A program made the position numbers and the translations under genes. From CAXMST01 sp963790085 (GTDB lineage: Bacteria; Actinomycetota; Thermoleophilia; Solirubrobacterales; 70-9), in assembly GCA_963790085.1 (NCBI GenBank), contig CAWBNH010000006.1:124001-188000 (forward strand): a stretch of 64,000 bases of DNA. Direction: 5' to 3'. The number at the start of each line of letters is the position of its first letter. The stretch's first letter is position 1. The notes under the pieces were generated by a model that searched no databases, was not told the origin of the DNA, and saw nothing but the letters and a program-made list of their open reading frames with translations. Shown in pieces: positions 35,966 to 46,071 of the stretch.

Positions 35966-36637
35966 ATGCGGGCAGCGGCGATCCTGCCAGTCAAGCGGTT
36001 CGGCGCCGCCAAGCAGCGTCTCTCCGACGCCATGGAGCCGGCCGACCGGGCCGCGCTCAGCGAGGCGATGGCCGGGGACGTCCTCGCCGCGCTGCGGCGC
36101 TCGAAGCTGATCGAGCGGGTGATCGTCGTCAGCGGCGAGCCGCGAATGGCCGCGCTGGCGGGCGGTCTCGACCTGGTCCTCCTCGACGACCCGACCGACA
36201 GCGGTCACTCCGCCGCGGCGGCGATCGGCGCGCGCGAGGCCGTGGCGGGGGGAGCCGAGTCCGTCGCTCTGCTGCCGGGCGACTGCCCGCTGCTCGACCC
36301 GCTCGAGCTCGATGCGGCGCTCGCCGCGCTCGCCGAGCGATCGATCGCGGTGGTGCCCGATCGGCACGGAAGCGGCACCAACGGCCTGCTGCTCCGTCCA
36401 CCGGACCTGATCGAGCCCGCCTTCGGCCCCGACAGCCGCGAGCGTCACCTTCGCCTCGCCGAGGAGGCCGGCGCCTCGGGCGTGGTCGTCGAGATGCCCT
36501 CGCTGGCGCTCGACCTCGACACCGGCGGCGACCTCGAGCAGCTGTTGCTCGAGCTCGAGGCCGGGGCGCTCGAGGGCTCCGCCACGGCCCGCGCCCTACG
36601 CGGCAACGCCGCCCTGCCGATCGCCGGTGGCGGATGA
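35966..36637 (+). CDS. cofC: 2-phospho-L-lactate/PEP guanylyltransferase (CofC/FbiD)
   Basis: Activates phospholactate or phosphoenolpyruvate with GTP for CofD. 223 residues. Nucleotidyltransferase features: AAILPVKRFGAAKQRLSDAM at the N-terminus, VVSGEPRM, LLPGDCPLLDPLELDAAL with the metal aspartate, and VVPDRHGSGTNGLLLRPP. A TAGCAT hexamer ends 9 bases before the ATG, so an internal promoter is possible. Its stop overlaps cofE by four bases. Confidence 0.93.
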   Translation: MRAAAILPVKRFGAAKQRLSDAMEPADRAALSEAMAGDVLAALRRSKLIERVIVVSGEPRMAALAGGLDLVLLDDPTDSGHSAAAAIGAREAVAGGAESVALLPGDCPLLDPLELDAALAALAERSIAVVPDRHGSGTNGLLLRPPDLIEPAFGPDSRERHLRLAEEAGASGVVVEMPSLALDLDTGGDLEQLLLELEAGALEGSATARALRGNAALPIAGGG

Positions 36638-37380
36638 GCGATCGTCCTGAGCTGATCGCGGTCGCGGGCATCGGCGAGGTCGTCGAGGGCAGCCCGATCG
36701 CGGAGCTGATCGCCGATCGCTGCCGACTGCGCAGCGGCGATGTCGTCTGCATCTCCCAGAAGATCGTCTCGAAGGCGGAGGGGAGGATCCGGGACCTGGA
36801 CTCGGTGCGACCGGCGCCGAGCGCGATCGCGCTCGCCGCGGCGCTCGACAAGGACCCCGCGCTGGTCGAGCTGGCGCTGGCGGAGAGCGCCAGGGTCGTG
36901 CGGGCCGAGGGCGGGGTGCTGATCACCGAGACGCACTCGGGCCTGATCTGCGCGAATGCCGGCATCGACGCCTCCAACGTTCCCGGTGAACGCCGGGTCG
37001 CCCTCCTGCCGACCGACCCCGACCGCTCGGCGCGGCGGATTCGGACGGCACTGACCGAGCTCAGCGGCGCCCCGGTCGCGGTGCTCGTCACCGACAGCTT
37101 CGGGCGTCCTTGGCGGGTCGGCCAGAGCGAGGTCGCGATCGGCTGCGCCGGGATCGAGCCGCTCGACGACTGGCGGGGACGCAGCGACAGCCACGGACGA
37201 CCGATGACCGCCACCGTGATCGCAGTGGCCGACCAGATCGCCGCTGCCGCCGACCTCGCCCGCGACAAGGTCGCGGGGGCGCCGGTGGTCGTCGTCCGCG
37301 GGCTCGGGGTCGAGATCGGCGCCGACGGGCCCGGGGCCGCCGCCCTGCAGCGAGCGCCCGGGGAGGACCTGTTTCGCTGA
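36634..37380 (+). CDS. cofE: Coenzyme F420-0:L-glutamate ligase (CofE)
   Basis: Adds glutamate residues to F420-0. 248 residues; CofE fold with VCISQKIVSKAEGR, VRAEGGVLITETHSGLICANAGIDASN, VLVTDSFGRPWRVGQSEVAIGCAG and the DKVAGAPVVVVRG end. It stands alone, unlike mycobacterial FbiB, which carries a C-terminal nitroreductase-like domain. ATG overlaps the cofC stop. Confidence 0.95.
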   Translation: MSDRPELIAVAGIGEVVEGSPIAELIADRCRLRSGDVVCISQKIVSKAEGRIRDLDSVRPAPSAIALAAALDKDPALVELALAESARVVRAEGGVLITETHSGLICANAGIDASNVPGERRVALLPTDPDRSARRIRTALTELSGAPVAVLVTDSFGRPWRVGQSEVAIGCAGIEPLDDWRGRSDSHGRPMTATVIAVADQIAAAADLARDKVAGAPVVVVRGLGVEIGADGPGAAALQRAPGEDLFR

Positions 37381-37389
37381 GCGGGCTCG

Positions 37390-37788
37390 TCAGAACTTGC
37401 TGCCGAGGGGGTCCGGCGCGCCCTCCTCGGTGAAGTCCGGCGCCTCGTAGGGCTCGCCGGGGATCCCGCCGACGGCCAGCACCCGCGCGGGCTGATCCTC
37501 GGTCCGCAGGCTGCGGCGCTCGGCCGGACCGACGCGCGCCCAGACCCCGGGCACGAGCTCGTGCGTCTCGCCGCCGACCTCGAGCAGGGCCCGGCCCTCG
37601 AGCACCGTGTAGACCTCCTCCTGGGAGTCGTGCTGCTGGGTGTGCTCGGGGTAGTCGTCGAAGTTCGCCGGGAACTCCATCACCGCCAGCCCGAAGGAAG
37701 TGATGCCGAGCCCGGCGCGAACCCGGAAGAAGCCGCCGCCGAAGACGGCCTCGAAATCCTCGAGTCGCTTCACCGTGTAATCAGCCAT
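37390..37788 (-). CDS. Cupin-domain protein
   Basis: 132 residues from the ATG at 37788. Cupin motif 1 is degenerate but visible as DDYPEHTQQHDSQEEVYTVLEG (His, His, Glu ligands), with motif 2 in VGGETHELVPGVWARVGPAERRSL. A single-domain metal-binding cupin; substrate unknown. It lies downstream of fbiC on the same strand and 9 bases from the convergent cofE end, so no role in F420 synthesis is shown beyond position. Confidence 0.82.
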   Translation of the reverse strand: MADYTVKRLEDFEAVFGGGFFRVRAGLGITSFGLAVMEFPANFDDYPEHTQQHDSQEEVYTVLEGRALLEVGGETHELVPGVWARVGPAERRSLRTEDQPARVLAVGGIPGEPYEAPDFTEEGAPDPLGSKF

Positions 37789-37886
37789 CACCGCTCCTCT
37801 CTGTGCGCCGGCGGGGCGCCCGCATCGCTGAAGCCTAGCCGCATCGAGAACCCCGATCGATCCGCCCGGCGCCCGTCTGACCGCGC

Positions 37887-40124
<2,238 letters not shown>

Positions 40125-40151
40125 ATGAGCCTCGGCACCGCCCCGAGACGA

Positions 40152-40177
40152 CGACGGGGCGCCGTGGCGCCCCGTCG
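40152..40177 (-). terminator. 11-bp stem-loop after the 246-residue aquaporin gene
   Basis: CGACGGGGCGC and GCGCCCCGTCG pair around a CGTG loop, 27 bases past the minus-strand aquaporin stop and 28 bases before fbiC. No U-tract. Likely a terminator separating the two minus-strand genes. Confidence 0.6.
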
Positions 40178-40203
40178 AGGAGTCGGAGATGCCCGCGCGG
40201 CGG

Positions 40204-40944
40204 TCAGTTGCCGGATGCGCCCTCGGGCTCGCCCTTGCCCTCGGGCTCGCCGGCCTCGATCACGAACCTGAACAGGGCCACGGCCAAGACGGCGCCGAGC
40301 AGCGGACCGACGATATACGGCCAGACGCCGCCCCACTCCTCGCTGATCAACGCCGGACCGAACCAGCGCGCCGGGTTGAACGACCCGCCCGTGAGTGGCC
40401 CGAAGACCATGACGAGAAAGGCGAAGGTCAGGCCGATCGTCAGCGGTGCCCACTCGCGCCGGGCGCGCGGGTTCATGGCGACGGCCACGTACGCGAGAAC
40501 CAGCAGCAACGCACCAAGGCCCTCGACCACCATGCCCGCGAAGTCGTTGGCGAGCAGCGGACTGACATCGGGCGCGCCGTAGTTGGCCGCGGCACCCTCG
40601 TCGTTGAGCAGGCCCTTGACCAGCAGGGCGCCGAGCACCGCGCCGGACAGCTGGGCGAGCACGTAGACGACGGCGTCGACGGAGCCGATGCGCTTCATCA
40701 GCGCGGCGGCAACGGTCACGGCGGGGTTGAAGTGGCCGCCGCTGACGGCCGAGAGCGTCATCACCAGCAGGAAGAGGACGAGGCCCTGAACGAGGCCGAT
40801 CACGGCGAAGTCCGAGCCGAACTGAGCCTGCCCGCCGGCGGCGAGGTAGAGACTGACGACTGACCCGATCACGAAGACCAGGAAGAAAGTTCCGACCAGC
40901 TCTGCGATGTACGCGGCCAGTCCTCGATCCTGCACGGCGCTCAT
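40204..40944 (-). CDS. Aquaporin (MIP family)
   Basis: 246 residues, six helices, NPA boxes in GGHFNPAVTVAAAL and GGSFNPARWFGPAL. The start at ATG 40944 directly follows CAGGAGGT; a longer in-frame version adds only unconserved residues. The loop between helices 3 and 4 is longer than in the ars-linked aquaporin, and a charged Gly/Glu-rich tail ends the protein. Water, glycerol or gas substrate cannot be told from sequence. Confidence 0.9.
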   Translation of the reverse strand: MSAVQDRGLAAYIAELVGTFFLVFVIGSVVSLYLAAGGQAQFGSDFAVIGLVQGLVLFLLVMTLSAVSGGHFNPAVTVAAALMKRIGSVDAVVYVLAQLSGAVLGALLVKGLLNDEGAAANYGAPDVSPLLANDFAGMVVEGLGALLLVLAYVAVAMNPRARREWAPLTIGLTFAFLVMVFGPLTGGSFNPARWFGPALISEEWGGVWPYIVGPLLGAVLAVALFRFVIEAGEPEGKGEPEGASGN

Positions 40945-41055
40945 ACCTCCTGTTGGGTGTCCGGCCCCGCGGGTCGCGGGACGCACGCGGCGGCAGTGTA
41001 GACGAGAACCCAGCCGCCACCTCGGCCCCCGCCTTCCCTAGATTGAAGGGCACCG

Positions 41056-42045
41056 ATGAGTCGGATCGCCGCGTCGCTGGCGGCCGTCATCGCCTCGCTC
41101 GCCCTCGCGGCCTGTGGCGATGACGGTGCTGAACCGGACGCCTCCCCCGGGGGCGCGCCGGCGAGCGCGAGCCTCGATCTCGTTCTCGACTTCCAGCCGA
41201 ACGCCGTTCACACCGGCATCTACGTGGCCGAGCGCCGCGGGCTGTTCGCTGACCGGAGCCTGGAGATCACGATCCGCGAGCCCGGTGCATCGACCGATGC
41301 GCCGAGGCTCCTGCGCTCGGGCCGGGCCGAGCTGGCGATCATGGACATCCACGACCTCGCGATCGCCCGCGAGCGCGGCGCCGACCTCGTCGGGATCGCA
41401 GCGATCGTCCAGCGGCCCCTCGCCGCGGTGATCGTCACCGACCCCAGCCGCAGCGCGGGGCCGGCCGACCTTGCGGGCGCGCGAATCGGCATCACCGGCC
41501 TGCCCTCCGACGACGCCGTGCTCGAGTCGGTGCTCGAGAGCGGAGGGTTGAGCGTCGCCGACGTCGAGACGGTGACGATCGGCTTCGACGCGGTTCCCGC
41601 CCTGCTCGCGGGCAGGATCGACGCGGCGACCGCCTTCTGGAACGCGGAGGGCGTGACGCTCGCCGAGCGCATCCCGACCACCGAGCTCCGCGTCGATCAG
41701 TTCGGCGCCCCGAGCTACCCGGAGCTGGTGCTGGTCACGACGCCGGAGCGACTGGCGGACGGCCGCCGTCGGATCGAGGCCGCAGTCGCTGCGATCGCCG
41801 ACGGCTACCGGCTGACCGCCGCCGACCCGGACTCCGCCCTGGGCGATCTGATCGCGGCCGTCCCGGAGCTGATCGAGTCCGAGCAGGCGGCGCAGCTCGA
41901 AGCCGTCCTCCCCGCGCTCGGAAGCTCACGCGCCCTCGACCTCGAGGCCCTGACCCAGTGGGCTCAGTGGGAACTCGAGCGCGGCATCGTCGATTCCCTT
42001 CCGAACGTTGCCCGGGCCTTCGACCTCGAGCTCATCGACGGCTGA
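41056..42045 (+). CDS. NMT1/THI5-like substrate-binding lipoprotein
   Basis: 329 residues. Lipoprotein signal peptide with lipobox LAAC (Cys20). The body is an SsuA/THI5-like periplasmic binding protein: LDFQPNAVHTGIYVAERRGLF, GRAELAIMDIHDLAIARERG, ARIGITGLPSDDAVLESVL. The opening motif is that of pyrimidine (HMP)-precursor binders such as ThiY. No permease or ATPase gene is adjacent, so it is an orphan here. TAGATT ends 11 bases upstream of the ATG. Confidence 0.85.
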   Translation: MSRIAASLAAVIASLALAACGDDGAEPDASPGGAPASASLDLVLDFQPNAVHTGIYVAERRGLFADRSLEITIREPGASTDAPRLLRSGRAELAIMDIHDLAIARERGADLVGIAAIVQRPLAAVIVTDPSRSAGPADLAGARIGITGLPSDDAVLESVLESGGLSVADVETVTIGFDAVPALLAGRIDAATAFWNAEGVTLAERIPTTELRVDQFGAPSYPELVLVTTPERLADGRRRIEAAVAAIADGYRLTAADPDSALGDLIAAVPELIESEQAAQLEAVLPALGSSRALDLEALTQWAQWELERGIVDSLPNVARAFDLELIDG

Positions 42046-42081
42046 GACCTCGCGGAGACGCCGCGTGACGGGTCCTCAGCC
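42040..42081. terminator. Bidirectional hairpin containing both convergent stop codons
   Basis: GGCTGAG (42040-42046) pairs with CTCAGCC (42075-42081), extended by ACC/GGT, and encloses an inner CGCGG-AGACG-CCGCG hairpin (42051-42065). The outer arms contain the TGA of the binding-protein gene and the TGA of the convergent 102-residue gene. Probably terminates both transcripts. Confidence 0.6.
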
Positions 42082-42384
42082 GAGCAGGCCCTCGACCAGC
42101 TCCGGCAGCTCGCGGGCCATGCGGCTGCGCGGCACGACCAGGTCGAAGCCGGCAGCCTCGGCGCGGCGCCGGGTCTCGACGTCGGTGTGCTGGTAGAAGC
42201 CGAGCGTCGGAGGACCGGCCGCGGCCACGAGCGCCGCGTCGACCGCATCGAGGTCGGCAACGATCAGCTCCGCCGCCGGGTCGGGCTCGGGCCCGGTGAG
42301 CAGTTCGTGGCCGGCGCTCGCGAGTGTCTCGGTGACCTTGCTCGACAGCATCAGGTCACCGACCAGGACCTGGACCCGGGCCAT
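42076..42384 (-). CDS. Small response-regulator-like protein of unknown function
   Basis: 102 residues from the ATG at 42384. Alternating strands and helices (VQVLVGDLMLSSKVTETLASAG, ELIVADLDAVDAALVAA, GFYQHTDVETRRRAEAAG, DLVVPRSRMARELPELV) resemble a receiver-like Rossmann fold. VADLD sits where the phosphoacceptor strand would end, and there is no output domain. Signalling is not proved. It lies 8 bases after the upstream 120-residue gene, so they are likely co-transcribed. Confidence 0.7.
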   Translation of the reverse strand: MARVQVLVGDLMLSSKVTETLASAGHELLTGPEPDPAAELIVADLDAVDAALVAAAGPPTLGFYQHTDVETRRRAEAAGFDLVVPRSRMARELPELVEGLLG

Positions 42385-42392
42385 CCGGCCGC

Positions 42393-42755
42393 CTACAGGC
42401 TGCGGCGGCTGCGGAACTCCTGCCGCACGCTCTCGGGCCGTCCCCACATCTGCACGACCTCGGCCCGCCCCTCGTGCAGGCCGCTGACGACCAGCTCACC
42501 CTCGATCCCCTGCCGGTCGAGCATGTCGAGCACCCAGGTCACGGTCTCCGCGGACGCACCGTGCCCGAAGCGGTGGGCGACGTTGATCCGGAAGTGCCAG
42601 TCCGCCTCCGAGTAGGGCTGGGCGTTGACCTGGGTCATCGGGATCGACGCGTCGATGTAGCGGTCCTCGTCGGCGAGCCGCAGGTCGAGCTCCATGTCGG
42701 TCCAGTCGGCCGGCAGCGCGTCGACGATCTCCTTGAAGGACGAGGCCAGTGCCAT
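42393..42755 (-). CDS. Conserved hypothetical protein
   Basis: 120 residues from the ATG at 42755. Acidic soluble alpha/beta protein with DALPADWTDMELDLRL, YSEADWHFRINVAHRFGHGAS and a C-terminal strand-helix region. No named family recognised and no catalytic motif evident. Precedes the receiver-like gene in the same direction. Confidence 0.68.
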   Translation of the reverse strand: MALASSFKEIVDALPADWTDMELDLRLADEDRYIDASIPMTQVNAQPYSEADWHFRINVAHRFGHGASAETVTWVLDMLDRQGIEGELVVSGLHEGRAEVVQMWGRPESVRQEFRSRRSL

Positions 42756-42798
42756 CGAGGCAAGCTTAGCCCCCGCCGGGGTCAGGCACCGGCGCCGC

Positions 42799-44154
42799 TC
42801 AGGCGAAGATCAGCTGCTGGAGCAGAAACGCGTTCAGCAGGATCACCAGGCCCGCGATCAGCGCCGACAGAGCGGTCAGCCACCCGGGGTTGACGAGCGA
42901 GCCCATCACCGCCCGGCGGCGGCCGAGCAGAACCAGCGGGATCAGGGCGAACGGGATTCCGAACGAGAGCACGACCTGGCTGCCGATCAGCGCATCGGTC
43001 GGCGGCAGCCCGAGCGCCAGGATCAGGAGCGCCGGCGCCAAGGTCACGGCGCGGCGCAACATGAGCGGAATCGATCGCTCGATGAACCCCTGCATCACGA
43101 CCTGGCCGGCCATCGTGCCAACCGAGGTCGAGGCGAGGCCCGAGGCGAGCAGCGCGATGCCGAAGATCGTCGCCGCCTCGCCCGAGACGAGCCGGCGCAG
43201 GCCCTCGTAGGCGCCCTCGATCGAGTCGATCCCGGTCAGCCCCTGGGTGTTGAAGAGCCCGGCGGCAACGACCACCATCGACATGTTGACGAGCCCCGCC
43301 AGGGTCATCGCGATCACGACGTCGATCCGCTCGAAGCCGAGGATCCGCCTCTTCTCAGCGTCATTGCGGCCGACGATCCGCTTCTGGGTCAGCGCCGAGT
43401 GCAGGTAGACGACATGCGGCATCACCGTCGCGCCGAGGATCCCGGTGGCGAGCAGAATGCTCTCGGTCCCGTCGAAGCCCGGGATCACCAGGCCCTCGAC
43501 GATTCCACCCGGATCGGGGTTCGCCTGGGTCACCTCGAAGGCGAAGGCGACCATCACGACCCCGACGAGGGCTGCGATCACCGCCTCGAGTCGGCGAAAG
43601 CCGCGCTGCTGCAGCGCGAGGATCGCGAAGGCCCCGGCGCCCGCGATCACGCCGGCGAGAAGCAGGGGTGTCCCGAACAGCAGGTTGAGGCCAAGGGCCG
43701 CACCGACCACCTCGGCGACGTCGGTGGCCATCGCGATGACCTCAGCCTGTACCCAGAGGCCGGCCGACGTCCGCTTCGAGAACTGCTCGCGACAGAGCTC
43801 GGGCAGGTTCCGGCCGGTGGCGATCCCGAGCTTCGCCGACTGGGTCTGGACCACCATCGCCATCAGGTTGGCGGCGAGCACCACCCAGAGCAGCAGGTAG
43901 CCGAACTGCGCCCCGGCGGCGATGTTGGTCGCGAAGTTGCCGGGGTCGATGTAGGCGACGGCGGCGACGAACGCCGGCCCGAGGAAGGGCCACACCCGGA
44001 GCCCGCGCCGACCCGACCCATCGAGCGAGCGCCGGGCGGCCTCGGCCACCGCGGCCTCGCCGGGGAGCACTGTCTCCAGCGTCTCGTCTCGCGCGTCCGC
44101 TTCCTCGGCTTGGTCCGGCGCCGACACGGAGGTTGTCGGGAGCTCACCGCTCAA
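42799..44154 (-). CDS. mntH: Nramp-family divalent metal transporter (MntH-like)
   Basis: Proton-coupled import of Mn2+ or Fe2+. 451 residues, eleven helices. The metal-binding motif DPGNFATNIAAG is in helix 1 and the MPH motif (TVMPHVVYLHSAL) in helix 6, both diagnostic of Nramp. A 60-residue hydrophilic N-terminal extension precedes helix 1. The start is TTG at 44154, overlapping the MntR stop. Last gene of the mco-zip-mntR-mntH operon, so metal-dependent repression by MntR is likely. Confidence 0.92.
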   Translation of the reverse strand: MSGELPTTSVSAPDQAEEADARDETLETVLPGEAAVAEAARRSLDGSGRRGLRVWPFLGPAFVAAVAYIDPGNFATNIAAGAQFGYLLLWVVLAANLMAMVVQTQSAKLGIATGRNLPELCREQFSKRTSAGLWVQAEVIAMATDVAEVVGAALGLNLLFGTPLLLAGVIAGAGAFAILALQQRGFRRLEAVIAALVGVVMVAFAFEVTQANPDPGGIVEGLVIPGFDGTESILLATGILGATVMPHVVYLHSALTQKRIVGRNDAEKRRILGFERIDVVIAMTLAGLVNMSMVVVAAGLFNTQGLTGIDSIEGAYEGLRRLVSGEAATIFGIALLASGLASTSVGTMAGQVVMQGFIERSIPLMLRRAVTLAPALLILALGLPPTDALIGSQVVLSFGIPFALIPLVLLGRRRAVMGSLVNPGWLTALSALIAGLVILLNAFLLQQLIFA

Positions 44155-44885
44155 TCGGCGTCATCGGTCGCGATCAGCATCCGCTCCGCCAGCCCCTCGC
44201 CGATCGCGTGCTCGCGGTCGCCGACCGTGATCGTCAACGGTCCGCCGAACGGTTCACGGCCGGCGACACGGAGTCGCACCCCCGGCCGGATCTCGCGATC
44301 GGCGAGGTACCGCAGCATCTCCGGCTCGCCGTCACTGACCCGCGTGAAGACACCGCCCTCGCCCTGATCGAGCCCGGCGAGCGGGAGCCCGCCCTCGCGC
44401 TCGATCAGCAACTCCTGGTCGGGGATCGGATCGCCGTGCGGGTCCCGGTCGGGGTGACCGAGCGCCGCCGCCATCCGCTCCTCGAGATCCTCGCTGATGT
44501 AGTGCTCGAGCACCTCGGCCTCATCGTGGACCCGATCCCACGGCATCCCCAGCGCCTCGGCCAGGTACGCCTCGATCAGCCGGTGGTGGCGGATCACCTC
44601 GAGCGCGACGCGCTCCCCGGCCGCCGTCAGCTCGACCCCGCGATAGGGCTCGTAGTCGATCAGGTCGAGCTTCGCGAGTCGCTTCAGCATCGCGGTCACG
44701 GTGCCGGGCGCAACACCGAGCCGGGCGGCCAGCGCCGAGGTCGTGACCGGGCCCTCGGCCTGCCCGGCGAGCGCGTAGATCGCCTTCGCGTAGTCCTCGA
44801 TCGCCTCCCGGCCCGCCTGCCGCCGGCCACGACCGTGGGAGCCGGACGACGGGACCGAGTCGTGGCTGACGGCGGGCTCAGACAC
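44151..44885 (-). CDS. mntR: DtxR/MntR-family metalloregulator
   Basis: 244 residues, GTG start at 44885. N-terminal winged helix (EDYAKAIYALAGQ, VTTSALAARLGVAPGTVTAMLKRLAKLDLIDYEPYRGVELT), metal/dimer domain with VIRHHRLIEAYLAEALGMPWDRVHDEAEVLEHYISEDLEERM and a C-terminal SH3-like FeoA domain. It sits inside an operon of Mn/Zn-type transporters, so Mn2+ sensing is more likely than Fe2+. The palindrome before the first gene of the operon is a candidate operator. Confidence 0.9.
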   Translation of the reverse strand: MSEPAVSHDSVPSSGSHGRGRRQAGREAIEDYAKAIYALAGQAEGPVTTSALAARLGVAPGTVTAMLKRLAKLDLIDYEPYRGVELTAAGERVALEVIRHHRLIEAYLAEALGMPWDRVHDEAEVLEHYISEDLEERMAAALGHPDRDPHGDPIPDQELLIEREGGLPLAGLDQGEGGVFTRVSDGEPEMLRYLADREIRPGVRLRVAGREPFGGPLTITVGDREHAIGEGLAERMLIATDDAD

Positions 44886-46071
44886 TGATCAGTAGTCCGG
44901 TCACGTACAGAACCCCGATGCCCGCCGAGATCCCGGCGACGTTCTGGGGCGTCAGCGAGCGCCCGGCGCGATCGCGGATCGACGGCGCGATCTGGACGAT
45001 CACCTGAACGATCGCGCCGGCGCCGACGCCGAGCAGCAGGGCGATCACGCTGGTGCTGAACGCCGCGGCGCCGATCCAGGCGCCGAGCACCGCCGGAGCG
45101 CCGGCGAGCAGGCCGAGCAGCAGCAGCCTGCGCAGCGGTGGACGCTCCTCGGCGAGCGGCGCGACGATCGCCAAGCCCTCGGTCGTGTTGTGGATCGCGA
45201 AGCCGACCACCAGGAACGTGCCGAGCGCGAGGGCGCCGGCCGCGTAGGCGGCACCGATCGCGAGCCCCTCGCCGAGGTTGTGGAGCCCGATCCCGACCGC
45301 GATCAGCAGCGCCAGGTGCATGCCGGGCGCGCCGGCGCTACGGGCCGCCCGGCGCCGGGCGCGCATGTGGGCGTCGACGGCGGCAAGCCCGAGATAGGCC
45401 AGGGCAGCGCCGATCAGGACCAGGGCCGAGCCGCCGAAGGCCTGCGAGCCCGCGCCGGCGATCTCGATCCCCTCCAGCACCGCGTCAACTCCGAGGAAGG
45501 CGAGCAGCCCGATCGTGAAGGCCATCAGCACCCTGAGCGCGCCCGGCCCGACCCGGCGGACGAAGGGAAGCCAGACCATCCCGATCGACACCGGGATCAC
45601 GCCCACGTAGATCCCCAGCAGCGCCATCAGGCCGAAGAAGCCAAGATCGAGATCCGGCGTCTCGGTTGCGGCCCCGATCGCCGTCTCGACGGTGCCGCCG
45701 GTCGAGGTCAGCAGGACGATCTCGTACGCCTCCCCCTCGATCCACGGGTAACCGATGGTCAGCGCTCGCGAGCCGAGCCGCGCGGTCTCGCCGGCTCCGT
45801 CGAAGGGGATGAAGGCGTCGTTGACGGAGACCTGGGCGATCTCCACCGGGTCGGGGCCGTCGTTGCGGATCGTGAGCTCGATCAGGCCGGGGCGGAGCTC
45901 CGTCCGCTCGATCGCTATCTCCTCGACCGGGACGCCGTTCCGCTCCCCTAGGCCCGGCCCGCCGAGCAGCGCGAGCAGCGCCACCGCGATCCCCAGCAGC
46001 GCCACCGGCAGCAGCCCCAGCGCCCACGCCGGAGCCGACCTGCGGACCGCTGTCGCCTCCGCCGCCTCCAC
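44878..46071 (-). CDS. ZIP-family metal transporter with extra N-terminal extracytoplasmic domain
   Basis: 397 residues; GTG start at 46071 overlaps the oxidase stop by one base (TAGTG). One N-terminal helix (about 16-38) is followed by a 90-residue beta-rich domain (about 45-135: VEEIAIERTELRPGLIELTI, DPVEIAQVSVNDAFIPF) predicted outside the membrane. The ZIP domain follows from about residue 143 with HNLGEGLAIG and HNTTEGLAIV metal motifs. Zn, Mn or Fe import is inferred from family and operon. Ordinary ZIPs lack the added domain. Confidence 0.88.
   Translation of the reverse strand: MEAAEATAVRRSAPAWALGLLPVALLGIAVALLALLGGPGLGERNGVPVEEIAIERTELRPGLIELTIRNDGPDPVEIAQVSVNDAFIPFDGAGETARLGSRALTIGYPWIEGEAYEIVLLTSTGGTVETAIGAATETPDLDLGFFGLMALLGIYVGVIPVSIGMVWLPFVRRVGPGALRVLMAFTIGLLAFLGVDAVLEGIEIAGAGSQAFGGSALVLIGAALAYLGLAAVDAHMRARRRAARSAGAPGMHLALLIAVGIGLHNLGEGLAIGAAYAAGALALGTFLVVGFAIHNTTEGLAIVAPLAEERPPLRRLLLLGLLAGAPAVLGAWIGAAAFSTSVIALLLGVGAGAIVQVIVQIAPSIRDRAGRSLTPQNVAGISAGIGVLYVTGLLISV

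Noticed and set aside
40204..40944. Second aquaporin as part of the arsenic system
   Set aside because: It is 16 kb from the ars genes, has its own Shine-Dalgarno and terminator, and no arsenic gene beside it.
40945..41055. TPP riboswitch before the THI5-like gene
   Set aside because: The gap between the divergent genes is short and lacks the thi-box sequences; a -10 element lies 11 bases from the start.
42694..44367. 557-codon plus-strand frame opposite mntH
   Set aside because: Product is almost entirely charged and Gly/His/Gln-rich, with no domain; the Nramp gene on the other strand is certain.
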